Below are positions 1-10,543 of a DNA stretch of 64,000 nucleotides, piece by piece (the stretch's first letter is position 1; every line of letters starts with the position of its first letter). Made by a program: the position numbers and the translations under genes. The notes beneath the pieces were generated by a model. The model saw nothing but the letters and a program-made list of their open reading frames with translations. It was not told where the DNA came from and did no database searches. The stretch is taken from NCBI RefSeq assembly GCF_000143535.2, contig NC_037311.1, positions 3,162,001 to 3,226,000 on the forward strand, read 5' to 3'. Origin of the DNA: Botrytis cinerea B05.10. Its lineage: Eukaryota > Ascomycota > Leotiomycetes > Helotiales > Sclerotiniaceae.

Positions 1-845
1 GCTTCTAAATAGGAGCTGCTATCCGGGAAAGAACAGTATGAATTACTATCACTAATCGCAGCAATAGAGATTAACCGACCGACAAAGGGACGGACTTCTC
101 TCGATATTTGATGTGACGTTCTGAAATCACCGTATCTATAGTCTGTAATGTAATCATCCGCATCTTGCGCGTCGAAAAGATTTCCAATGTCGTCAAAACT
201 TGTCGCATATAGTTTTGTCTGATATTTCGCTATGTTCTTTACCACTTTCTCTTTGTGAGCAAATGACAGATTCTCCCATTCATCCTTGAGAAATTTTCCA
301 TGTAGCTTTCTCACCAGAATCCACTCGAATCCCAATTTATTCCTTCTATTCGCATCCCAAGCAATTACTCTGGGGGCAGGAACCCCCAGTTTTCGGGCAA
401 ACTTCATGGTCGTTACCTCACTCAAAGTTTCATCACTCTCTTGTAAAGGATATCGAACGCTTAAATGATAAACCCTCTCTTTCTTCTCCTCCCAGCCGTC
501 TCTCCACTTAACCATCTGATAAACGATAACCTTGTAGACTTTCTTGAATGCCGTTCTGTTTTCAAATGATACTATGCAAAGACTATCATCTCGTAAGCCC
601 AAACGATCTAGTACTAGTGCACGTATTCGCTCCATTTTTGGCTCAAATGGCCAGCGGGGGACTCCCCATAATGATAAATCTCTGGTGTAGGCAGAGAGAG
701 TCATGACTTTTGATGCCGATTTAGGCAGTGGAATGGGTGATTGGGCTGGGACGGCATTGAGAGTGACGGTGGTATTGAGAGTAAGCTTTTGAATTTCACG
801 CCTCTTGGGAAATCGAGGAATCAATTCCAAATTCTGAATTGCCAT
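1..845 (-). CDS. APH/choline-kinase-fold phosphotransferase-like protein (partial)
   Basis: An uninterrupted minus-strand frame starts at an ATG at 845 and runs off the left edge of the window, giving about 281 residues with the C-terminus missing. Residues around 160-215 carry the pattern of fungal aminoglycoside-phosphotransferase (APH) family proteins: KFARKLGVPAPRVIAWDA, then a GFEWILVRKLHG segment (hinge-like), then a helix ending in an IGNLF motif. The family has a protein-kinase-like fold. Members in fungi are mostly of unknown substrate and are numerous in filamentous ascomycetes. The catalytic Brenner-type HGD motif would lie beyond the window edge, so activity cannot be judged. The N-terminal 70 residues are low in recognisable motifs. 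The fold call is fairly secure; the substrate is unknown. Confidence 0.7.
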   Translation of the reverse strand, partial: MAIQNLELIPRFPKRREIQKLTLNTTVTLNAVPAQSPIPLPKSASKVMTLSAYTRDLSLWGVPRWPFEPKMERIRALVLDRLGLRDDSLCIVSFENRTAFKKVYKVIVYQMVKWRDGWEEKKERVYHLSVRYPLQESDETLSEVTTMKFARKLGVPAPRVIAWDANRRNKLGFEWILVRKLHGKFLKDEWENLSFAHKEKVVKNIAKYQTKLYATSFDDIGNLFDAQDADDYITDYRYGDFRTSHQISREVRPFVGRLISIAAISDSNSYCSFPDSSSYLE

Positions 846-1917
846 GTTTCCGGCAGTGTCTGTCTCTGAAGCAGTGTGAGATTTGCAAGCAATGATGAAT
901 AGCGAGAGACTAGTGATTATGCGAGGCCCTTAAAAAATTACAAATATGCGGTGATAATGAGAAAAACAAAAGAAAATTGAGAATTTAAAGAATGGCTGAA
1001 TTGAATCTTTGACTTTTAATTCTCTAGATAGGCTTTCAACGTGTATCTATAAGTGAAAGCTCGCGTCTACTCAGCCCCACGTTGGTGTAGGTCTAGTGGG
1101 CCAGGACAGGGCAGTACAGTACATGCGCGCGCTTGGGGTCTTTGAATATCGACATTGAGGCTTCTAGAGCTATTGTGGTCGCATTTGAGCATCGGTAAAA
1201 CATGAAACGTACCAAATCCACCAAAAATCTCGATATTAAGATTAGAATCTTGAATAACGACTTAAATGCGGGGTGGGATTGTGGGGTACATGGGATCTCG
1301 CGAGAATCCACAGAAATCCTTTGAGTTTGAGATCACATTCTATCTTACTTCAACGATGTATGTGGAACTCACGCTGACCTTTTTATTAAAAAATTGTGCA
1401 AGTATTCCTATTTAAAACTCATCCATTACCATGAAGGAGTCTCACGATGGACATTGAATGTTCCCACTACAAATGATCGCCGGAACCAAATAGGACTATC
1501 TCATGCCCACCAGGATGAGGCATGTAACAAACAGACTCAAGGTGTGCAACATAGACCTTTAGGAATGTTTAGTTAGTTTTTGCACCTAAAAGCTTAGTTT
1601 AGTGACTAGGATAATAGAAGTAAATCTATTAAGTTATGTCAAATGACGATAAGTGTTTCACACCAACATGGACAAGGCATGCTTCGATGGACTATAGATG
1701 TGCAACTCTGCCATTAAAAATGTTCTAATTGAAATATAAATTTGGGAAATCCGCTTAAAAAGCACAAGGCAATGCCTAATGTCATTTTAAGTTTTATTTA
1801 AATACAATCTTACATAAAGGACGGATCTATCCTTGACTATCCTTCGAGTACAAACACAGCCAACTAAACACCACTCGCCAAAGCTAGGTCTCATGCATAT
1901 CAACTCCATTTGGTCCA
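846..1917. other. Intergenic, no gene seen
   Basis: This holds the upstream region of the APH-like gene and the downstream flank of the rhodopsin-domain gene, both minus strand. It is A+T-rich. Short open frames exist, but none has a recognisable motif or plausible splice partners. Confidence 0.6.
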
Positions 1918-3236
1918 TCATTGAACTGATGATCCAGCAGCAGAAGCAAAACTCTTCTCCACTAGAATTCTCTCCTCTGGGTACTTGGGATATCTCTGAC
2001 TCTCCAAATCTCTAGCTCCACCCGTAACAATTGAAGTTGGTCCTGATCCATCGTCGTTCCAAGGCGACTTTTCGGAAAGAGGGCTTGGCAATCTGTTGGA
2101 ATCAGAAGAATTTTTTCGGAATAGAGAACTGTTTTTGCTACGGATAGAGAGTTTGGAGCGCACGCTACCGATTATAGAGCCGAGGCTGCGGCCGCCGCTG
2201 AGAAGAGGTGCGAGACAGGGAAGACAGGCAGTTATGGTGCTGGCGTAGGCTTCGATATGAGCCCAGAGGTAGACTTCTTCGTCAAGTTCTAATGTAAGAA
2301 TGACGGTTAGATTGATCAGAGCTGGGAGATGATAGGTCATGGCAGACTTACTGAGATCAGGTGTGCTGGTCCCGAATAGTTTCTGGGAATAGTAAAGTCG
2401 AATACAAGATGAGATCAGACAGCTATAGTACTTGACATCAGCAAGTTGTAACAATCTGTCTGGGATAACACTGGATTCTCACAAAGCACCAAGGAGGAAA
2501 ACACCGGAAACATAAACTTTCTTCTCCGTCGGCATATGAAGGCCCTTAATCACAGGGAATGGAAGACTTAGAACTGCGATATCAAGGAAGATATCTACAG
2601 CCGCGCAGGCGATAACGAGGTTCGGAACGTCCAAGATGAATTGAGTTCCAATTAACTCAGGTGATGTGTTCCAATACGATGCGACAGGATGGGCTGAAAA
2701 AAGGAAGAGCTAAATGGGTTATCTCTTTAGCGCTGCATTCCCAGTCGATATTTTTGAGACTCACGAAGAAAGACAAAATCATATACAACGAAATCATACC
2801 CAAAACGGTATTTGCACAGATGACGAAGCTCCGACTAGTAAAAATGCGTTTGTAGAAAACCACCACTGATATCTTGATAAGTCCATATACAAAATGACAA
2901 ATCAAAGTATCCGCAAATTGCACTTCAAAGAATCGTTCGATATCTGGGAAGTTCAAGGTCGATAGTTGAACTCCTCGGAGTCCACTTGCGGCTGCATAGA
3001 TGCACTCAACACATAACGCAATTGAGCATACCTACCAGACAAAAGTTAATAATACACATGATGAGTCGAGGAAAAGATAAACATACCAAACAGAAGAGAA
3101 TCAACCAATCATCAGCTTGTAAGGCCACCTTACTTCTCTTTCTCGCATAGAATCGTAGGGAAACGATAATAGTTGCGAGGACAACAAGAATCACATTAGC
3201 GACGACGCCGCCGACAGCAACCTCTGGGATCGCCAT
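1918..3236 (-). CDS. Rhodopsin-domain (PF20684-type) integral membrane protein
   Basis: Five exons can be joined: 3236-3087, 3031-2765, 2709-2483, 2422-2352 and 2288-1918. All introns are GT-AG (55, 55, 60 and 63 nt), giving 361 residues. The N-terminus has a hydrophobic helix followed by the family signature RFYARKRSKVALQADDWLIL. Further helices follow, with ICHFVYGLIKISVVVFYKRIF, HPVASYWN and a DIAVLSLPFPVIKGL segment, matching the fungal seven-helix 'rhodopsin domain' (SAT4/PTH11-like) family. The C-terminal 90 residues are a Ser-rich cytosolic tail. The usual FxCxP cysteine reads FSAHP here, and the later Cys of the same loop is also absent, so a conserved disulfide seems to have been lost as a pair. 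Family members are plasma-membrane proteins, often near metabolic clusters; ligand and function are unknown. Confidence 0.85.
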
Positions 3237-4942
3237 AGTATGGAAGTTAACTGATTATTTTTGCTTGGAAAAAGAAATCACGTAAATGTGCGACTATACT
3301 TCAAAAACAATATCTCTGGACTCCAGTGGGGATATTTTTACATATATTACCAGTCTATTGTTCGTAGCGCCGACAAGTGCTGTGCCACATACCTACATTA
3401 TGCTATTAATTGGAACAATTCACCCCCCTCGACGCGACGCATGGCTGGGTAGTACAGAATCGTGAGGGGGGTAAGAGTGGAAACGGCTGAGCTGGAAGAT
3501 GCTTCATGGAATGTATTCTACCCGCAAAGGCAACGGCTCGGACATTCTATTACATGACTTGGCAATTTGGTTTGCTGCGCTCCAAAAATTGAGGAGCTGG
3601 GATGCTTAGATTGATCATCTAGACACGAGGTGCTGAATTTTGTGGTTGAAGTAATATTACACGAGCAACACTCTGGGCTCTTGGTGGTTGTACTTGTAAG
3701 TACTTATTACATCACTCTTTACCTTTTCGATGTATCGCTAGGTGTTCATATTCATTGAAGTTGTACATTCAAAATCCACAATCCTCCATCTTTATATCTC
3801 AACCAAATCCTTTCCTTCTATCTCCAAAACTTATCATACCATTGTCCCTCTCCAAGATAAAGCCATGGATGTCAGCCAATGATACAAGTACCTCCCTTTC
3901 GCGTGGAACAATAAGCACAATCGCGCCCAACTCGCGAACGAATCACATTTTCTTGGAAAAATGAATGTCCACACATTAAATCCAATGCCATCCCGTCCTT
4001 TCAAATGCCGTGCAACAATGCTACCTAGAATTGAATCCTAAATAAATCTAATTTGAACGACAGGCAGAGAAACATTTCCCCTCATCCCCATTTATCTGAT
4101 CTATCATTTCGATATCTTTCTATTCAGGCCCCTGATCCTGGCTCGAAAATTGAAAACACCAAATCATACCATGGTTACATGATGAAAGACGACAGCTTTC
4201 GGCTTGAAGGCCTAACATCAATTTTCTGAGAGGTAATTTAACAATGTGATTGTTGCCGTCAAGCTGCTTGCAGGATGGCACTTCCGGCGGGCTGGCTTAG
4301 TAAGATTACGGGACTCCGCTTCCTGCCTTCTTCCAAGCCGGAGAGTTTGGATAACTTCCGAGGGAATGTATTTCCCGACGCATGGTATGTTCTCAGGTTG
4401 CTATCTATAAAGCTCGGCTTGCGCCTCTTTTGCTCCGCGGAAATGAATTGATGATACAATGGCAATGGATATTTCAGACCTATTGTGAATCTGGAGCACT
4501 CCCAAACTCATGAGATGGGTATCTATTTCGATGTGAACGAACAGAAATTCTCTAGGCTTCTATTGTTACAAGCGACACATATCATGGTCGCACATGTGTA
4601 ACATACCAAGACCCCAAGACGATAAGAACGCGGTTGAAAGTCGTACGATTCCCTTCGACTGGTGCTAGAAATGCTGCCGTGCAGTAAAAATGTCTCAGAC
4701 CTTTCACCTACAGTATCGGAATTCGAGCTTAATATATTTTAAAGTGGTTGTGCATTGAATCTAAAGACGCCTCTCTGTATCAATGACCTCTTTATCCCGT
4801 ACCCCCACGAGAAATTTAGTCCTTCCTGTGATATTGAGATGGCAGATAAACACCTCATACCATGATTTAACATGCTGGACCTGTCTATATACTTCATTGT
4901 TTGGTAGAGTGGCGCAAAAAAGTGTTCAAACTTCTTGGCACA
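3237..4942. other. Intergenic, divergent upstream region
   Basis: This is the shared upstream region of the rhodopsin-domain gene (minus) and the first UstYa-like gene (plus). Pyrimidine-rich stretches occur around 3755-3850 and 4080-4140. No ORF has family motifs, and no convincing repeat was seen. Confidence 0.55.
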
Positions 4943-5975
4943 ATGTGGTTTCCTTTGATTACGAGACACCCTATTTACGAGCCCGTCACTGCCAGTTCTG
5001 ATGAATTAGCAATTTCGGGGCCTCATAAAAGTTCCAAGAACAAACTGAGCTTGAGAGTGAATATTCTGATGCTCGTCACCCTTTGTTTCGCATCCTGTGC
5101 ACTGGGTTTTCTTGCTGCAAGACTTCTAGACACACAATCGACCGCTGTCCGTGTGGGACCTCGATGTATACACTCTTGCTCTGGATTTATTAGATTGTTG
5201 GGGAGCTAATATTACATGATTAGTTGCTAAGGAACTCAGTGTCTTCTCCTATAATCGCAATTTTTCATATCCGCCATCTAACATCACAGACGCTGCTTGG
5301 AATGGATTGTTTATGACAAAAAGTGATGGGGGATTTTTCAATCATCCTTATGTGGAAGATGAAAGAGCCACATTGAGCGTCTTGCATCAGTTGCACTGTT
5401 TGGTACGGATGTATCTTTTTCTTTCTTTTTTGATCATAAATCTGATTTCAAGTCTTCCCAACTTCAAGATTTCACCTTTTTATTGAGACTTTATGCTTTG
5501 ATATCCAATGATAGTAATTAATGGTAGTTTAGGATGGCATACGTCACATTTACTACCTCAATAATCACGCAGCGACAACAGGAACAGTACTTCTCGAAGA
5601 AGAATTAGAACTTCATATGAGAAGAAGTCACATGAGACATTGTATTGATTTTTTGAGACAGAGTTTGATGTGTTGTGGAGACAGTACTATTGAGAGAGTC
5701 GATCCTGAGTTAAAGGTAGGTTCATCTCTGCTTCGCTTAACGCGAATCTTCATTTTTTTTAAAGGGAAAACTTAGGCGATTAAGTTATGACCGGAGAGTA
5801 AGAATAGTTGTGAAAGCATAATAAAAGATAAGATATGGATGAAGAAGAGAAAGTATGCTTGCTAATGGGAATGATACAGGGTGTAACAGGATGGGGTACC
5901 GAGCATGTGTGTACCAATTGGGAAGAGCTGCAGGAATGGGTTGGAGAGAGACAGAGATTAGATCGCGAGGGATGA
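4943..5975 (+). CDS. UstYa-like (DUF3328) oxidase
   Basis: Four exons (4943-5165, 5224-5402, 5533-5715, 5880-5975) join in frame to 226 residues, a normal size for the family. Residues about 35-57 form one transmembrane helix after a short cytosolic N-terminus. The lumenal part carries both diagnostic HxxHC motifs: HQLHC in exon 2 and HMRHCIDFLRQSLMCCGD in exon 3. It ends with the usual WGTEHVC/NWEELQEW segment. UstYa-family proteins act in ustiloxin, phomopsin, asperipin and cyclochlorotine pathways, where they catalyse oxidative cyclisation or hydroxylation of peptides; the histidines and cysteines are thought to bind a metal. It lies tail-to-tail with a second UstYa-like gene and near a P450. 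The last intron (5716-5879, 164 nt) is unusually long for this locus. The family call is secure; the substrate is unknown. Confidence 0.88.
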
Positions 5976-6482
5976 AAGACAAAGATAGGAGACGCAGGTG
6001 TGATGAGTGAAAATAAAGACAGTTCTGGGAATAATTCGAAGAATGTTGCTTGAACAGCTGAAATCTTCACAAGATTAGACGATGTAGTTGCAACGAGATG
6101 CCATTTGTATGATAGTCGCATTGCTAAAATTGAATATCATGTGGTTTGACTTGTTGTCTCAAAATTCAAGCAATGTGCCATGAGATTTGAATCTGGCAGG
6201 AGCTAAGCATTGCAGAACTTATTAGTTTATCAATATACACCGAAATATTGACCATGGAACTCTGTATACTTGCAATGCTAAATCACGCCATCACATATTT
6301 GCAAAAGTTAGCCAAGGCTCGTCAATCGACGAGAACCATCTGTCTCAAAAACGTTGAAAACAGTTAGATCCTCTTAATCACAAACCATATGTAGCACTAA
6401 AAGCGTTAAAAAGTATATATGTTTCATTTCCACTATCGTCCATCACACATCCGCAATCCAACGGTTCCGAGTTCCATCCCGA
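5976..6482. other. Short intergenic region between converging UstYa-like genes
   Basis: Here the 3' ends of the two UstYa-like genes face each other. The sequence is A+T-rich with no coding signal; it presumably holds both 3' UTRs and polyadenylation regions. Confidence 0.6.
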
Positions 6483-7377
6483 TTATGCACCACTTTCCAA
6501 TCTAGGATTCACAAGCGCAGCCATCTCTTCCTCGCCAACAACACGATCAGCGAGAGATTCCATCAATTTGTTCCAATCTACGCATCGATGTTCTGTCGAT
6601 TTGACGTGAGGCTGTGGCTTAGATAGTTTCTCCCATCCGAATGTTGTGAGGGTTGTGTCGCCTTGACACATCACTGCACTGCGTAGAATATCGAAACAGT
6701 GATCTGACTACTGCGTCAGTATCATCATTTCGAAAATGAGTCGAGAGAATAGTTACCTGCATGTATATCCCAATGTTCAATTGTTGGGTCTGTTATGTTG
6801 GGATAGTAGTGATCCCGGTAGTTCCATCGTCGAAGCATTTTCTGTCAACTTGTTAGTTGCTTGATTGAAACAATAATTCAGATGAAACCTGCAATGCAAT
6901 GAAGTTGATGATGAGCCCCAATCCAGACCATATGCCCACCACCTTCTGGTAGAGATATGGACTTTTGATCACTTTTCTCCAATTCTTCGGTTGTGACCCG
7001 TATATTCATGTCTTTCAAAAGATCGTGCCATGCTTGGTCTACCGACTCGCTCGGGGGACCAGCGTAAGGCGATGATGGCAGATCGGGGGGAGCAATTGGT
7101 ACATATCGGATCTTCACACCTGGCAGAGCTGGAATGAATAAGGAAATTAGCACCTGAAGGTCATCGGGAAGTGAAGGAGCATACGATGAACTGAGGTTGA
7201 TATGGAAAAAGCTGATTGACGCATGCCGAGTATGAAAACGATGGTATATAACGATATGAGTGAAAGATGTAGGAAGACGACACGCAGAGGGAGATTCGAA
7301 TTATCTCGTATATTCCTAAGTTTTTTATCTTCTGATAGTTCCTCATCCAATAAAAATGGTTTAAATTCTGATGACAT
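6483..7377 (-). CDS. UstYa-like (DUF3328) oxidase, second copy
   Basis: Four exons (7377-7185, 7128-6893, 6841-6757, 6703-6483) join to 244 residues. A short acidic N-terminus is followed by one hydrophobic helix (about residues 29-49, LRVVFLHLSLISLYTIVFIL). Then come LPGVKIRYVPIAPP, a SPYAGPPSESVDQAWHDLL motif typical of the family, the first HxxHC motif (HHQLHC), KMLRRWNYRDHYYPN, the second motif (HADHCFDILRSAVMCQGD) and a C-terminal Trp-rich tail. Keeping the frame between HQLHCI and KMLRRW requires an intron (6892-6842) with a GC rather than GT donor; the other introns are GT-AG. The start at 7377 is the first true ATG before the helix. The two UstYa proteins differ clearly, so they are probably paired UstYa/UstYb-type partners rather than a recent duplication. 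The substrate is unknown. Confidence 0.87.
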
Positions 7378-8165
7378 TGTGCTGTGAGAGTGGGAATAGA
7401 ACTGCTTACTGAAGACTGACACAACTGATCGCGATTATCTTTAATTTGAGGCAAGGTCATAACATATCGGCGACTACGGTCCAGTATATTCAGACTAAAC
7501 TGTACAGTACCGTGATCTTGCTGCTACATAAAGCACATCGTATGATCTTCGAGGTAGCAATAGGCTTCAATGCATTGCCAGCATAGCCAAGAATGGTGAT
7601 TTCGAGAACCCAACACCGGATGACATCTCAGCAGACGATGGGTAGGATATTGATATCGGAAGATCCTCGTCTAACCAAGAACTTACGCGCAAGCAGCTGA
7701 AAACAATGATATTCAATAAAATCGATACCGACCTGCTTTTGGTCACCGGTTAAATCCAAAACCATAGATATTTGCTGCAGAAAGCATGAATGTCCGGCAT
7801 TTGTGCGACCTTATTGAGATATAGATGATGGGGAAACCGATAAGGCTTTTCCAATATAGGGGAAAAGATGAAACCAGCGGGAAGTTTCCCTTCTTGACCA
7901 ATAGTACAAGCAACCTCGTAGGGCAGAACATCAAAGGTGGTATTCGGTACTTAGGTATGTGGAAGGCGAAGCTTTTTGCTCCTTGTCATCATCCAATATT
8001 TTGGATCTTTTCGGAAGAAATGATTAAGGAATGGAGATGAAGATGAACTCTTAAAATCATTTTGCTGAACTACAAAATGATCGATTGAACCCACCTACTT
8101 ATCTCCATCCTCCCAAATATCAGAAACATTACCAGCTCAACCGAACCAAACATTCTCGAGGAAAA
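7378..8165. other. Intergenic, divergent upstream region inside the UstYa block
   Basis: This lies between the starts of the second UstYa-like gene (minus) and the small secreted protein gene (plus). Short open frames near 7743-8040 show no motif on either strand. It probably holds divergent promoters; no KR-flanked repeat suggesting a precursor peptide was found. Confidence 0.5.
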
Positions 8166-8718
8166 ATGCGCGTCACCCTTTACCAAATCATAATCTTAAG
8201 CTTTGGATTTATGGCCATTGCTGCCCCTCTCAGCCATCCTGGTAAGAAACATCAAGTGCCTCACTGACATGTCACCCCGCTAATAATTTTCATAGACTTC
8301 TCTACGATTAGATCAACAGGTTTTTGAAGACGATTCTCAATTATGTAGTATACTTTTACTAAATATCTATCAGATGGAGATGAATTTGTGAGATGGCCTG
8401 ACAACGCCATTGATGAGAACGGGCTTTCTGTTGCCGCTTACCAAGGTGACTGAAGAAGACAGGAGTTGTCTGACAAACCGGAGGCTGTTTGTGGGGTTAA
8501 GTGGTCAGAATTTGGATTGGGAAGTGGCTTGTAGAGGCTTTATTGTTGTAATTGCTTTTTTGAATGGCATCATTCTGGATAAGAGAGCGGGATCGAGTGT
8601 TGAGCTCGCTCGGTATTTGGCGGCCAAGAAATGTTGGTCATGTAGCTTGAGAGAATGCAACCCAATCATTTGTCGGAAAGATATTGCGCATTGTCCCACC
8701 CGTTGTTGGAGTGAATAG
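8166..8718 (+). CDS. Small secreted cysteine-rich protein (hypothetical; splice structure uncertain)
   Basis: The ATG at 8166 begins a clear signal peptide (MRVTLYQIIILSFGFMAIAA, then AP). The exon ends at a canonical GTAAGA donor at 8242. An acidic segment from 8374 (GDEFVRWPDNAIDENG) restores the frame exactly through the AG at 8373, with an optional 24-nt micro-exon at 8296-8319. A later exon ending at 8718 carries a Lys-Arg (Kex2-like) site in LDKRAGSSVELARYLAA, followed by a 27-residue tail with six cysteines (KKCWSC...CNPIIC...HCPTRCW). The junction before this last exon is not settled: donor 8388 with acceptor 8508, or donor 8446 with acceptor 8536. A signal peptide, possible propeptide and six-Cys tail are typical of small secreted effector-like fungal proteins. 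I do not recognise the family. Its place between the UstYa genes and the P450 raises the chance that it is a modified peptide, but there is no repeated core. Confidence 0.5.
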
Positions 8719-8938
8719 ACTGCCAATCGGAGCTACCCCTTTCCAATCCATGTTAAGACGAGAGCCAATAGGCATTATATCAAGCACGTGAAGTCGGCGG
8801 ATATTCTGTCAGTTCGCTATCTGTTTCCGTTTATCAAAGTTGTAAATGTTTAGTTACACAAACAAGATGCATTGCGAGCTATTCAAACCTCTCCGCACAC
8901 AGAAATAATAACTTCCAAAATAAAAAGCACACTGAGCG

Positions 8939-10543
8939 ATGTTAGTTATGGCCTCTTTACTCATCAAATTGCTGTTATTATTCTCAGTTATCTTTTGCTA
9001 TCAGCTCTATACAAGATGGAAACTCAGAAGGAACACACCTGCAGAATGCCAACAGCCTCCAAGTTTACCCACAATTGATCCTTTCCTCGGTTTGGATCTG
9101 TTCAAAGAATCTCTCGAGCTAAGAAAGCAGCACATCGTCCTAGAGACCCACGCAAAGCAACATGATATCTACGGCAAGACATTCCAGGCTCTACGTCTCG
9201 GGAGAACCACGTTTTATACAGCCCATTCAGATAATCTGAAAGCAATTTATGGAACAGATTGGAAAAAATGGGGTACAGGTAGAGCTAATGCTATGGAGCC
9301 TTTTTGCGGTCGAGGATTTGTTACTAGAGATGGCGAAGAATGGCGAGTTCATCGAAGTTTGTTTACTTCAACTTTGACTGAAGCCAACACTGTAAATTTG
9401 AAACTCCTCGGCGATGCCTACGAACAGTACATAAAAGTTCTGCCGACAAATGGACAGACTGTCGATTTGGCGCCAACATTTGACGGGTTGGTAAGTTGCA
9501 TTCCAAATACAAATGTATCATGTCTAACTGACTATAGTTCCTGGATCTATCACTCCAATTTCTGTTCGGTAAGAGCCTAGCAGCATTATACTCGGGAGAT
9601 TCACCGGTGGATATGCAAACCTTTGAGAAAGCATTTGACGCTGCACAAAGCTGGATGGGTATACGATTGGCATTTGGAAAGTTCGGACGCAGTGCCTCCC
9701 TCCTCAGTAAGAAATGGAAAGAATCGTGCAGCATAGCGCATTCATTCGTGGATTATCATATTGGCAAAGCACTAGAGAAAACATATAGCTCAAAGTCAGA
9801 AAAGCATGCCTCAAGTCTTCTCGAGAATTTAGTGTCACGGGGAAAAAGCCTGGACGAAATTCGCGCGCAAATTCTTCAAGGTATGCTAGTAACTCAAGAT
9901 ACAACGGGAATAGTTTTAAGCAATACGATATTCCTGCTTTCGAGATATCCCAAAATCTGGACACGACTCCGAGACGATGTTGCTACTCTCGGTCCAGTTG
10001 AAGTTTGGAATGCAGCAGATTTGAAAAATTTAAATCTTCTTCACAACTGTATAAGAGAATGTAAGCTTTCTCCGATCTATAGATATTGAGTGTTTTGTCA
10101 GAAAAGAACTAATGGATATAGCTTTACGCATCTATCCTCTATTCCACGCAAACGGCCGTGTAGCTCTTGTCAACACAACACTTCCAACTGGCGGGGGCTC
10201 TGACGGTACAGCACCAATATTCATCTCAGCAGGCACGAGAGTTAGCACAAATTTTTACACGCTTCACCGAGAAAGATCGGTGTTTGGGGAGGATATCGAG
10301 ATATTCAATCCTGACCGATGGAACAGCATTTCCCCAAGTAATTGGGAATTCATGCCATTCAGCCATGGTCCGCGTAGCTGTGCTGGTCGACATAAAGCTC
10401 TAGGTGAGGCCTCATACATTATTGCCAGAATGGCAACTCAATTCCAGCAAATAGAAAGTCGCGATGATAGGCCATGGACTGAGGACCTGAAATTGGTAGT
10501 GAAAAATGGCAATGGCTGCCAAGTAGCGCTTTTTCTTGCTTGA
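8939..10543 (+). CDS. Cytochrome P450 monooxygenase (CYP52/CYP539-like)
   Basis: Exons 8939-9490, 9538-10060 and 10122-10543 (introns 47 and 61 nt) give 498 residues, a full-length microsomal P450. It has an N-terminal membrane anchor (SLLIKLLLLFSVIF), an I-helix motif (MLVTQDTTG), an ExxR motif formed across the second splice (RESLRIYP), a PERF-like segment (FNPDRWN) and an intact haem-binding loop (FSHGPRSCAGR) with the Cys ligand. The pattern resembles the n-alkane/fatty-acid hydroxylase clan (CYP52-like), but many members act in secondary metabolism. It follows the small secreted protein gene on the same strand and lies beside the UstYa genes, so a tailoring role is plausible. The substrate is not deducible from sequence. 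An ATG at 8948 is an alternative start. Confidence 0.9.

Noticed and set aside
1093..1576. Two short frames in the first intergenic region
   Set aside because: No motif, no partner exons and start codons that do not stand out.
5780..6121. Minus frames opposite the last exon of the first UstYa-like gene
   Set aside because: Low-complexity Ser/Leu composition produced by the complement of a purine-rich intron and exon.
7743..8040. Overlapping frames on both strands between the second UstYa gene and the secreted protein
   Set aside because: Neither strand has family motifs, a signal peptide or KR repeats expected of a precursor peptide.
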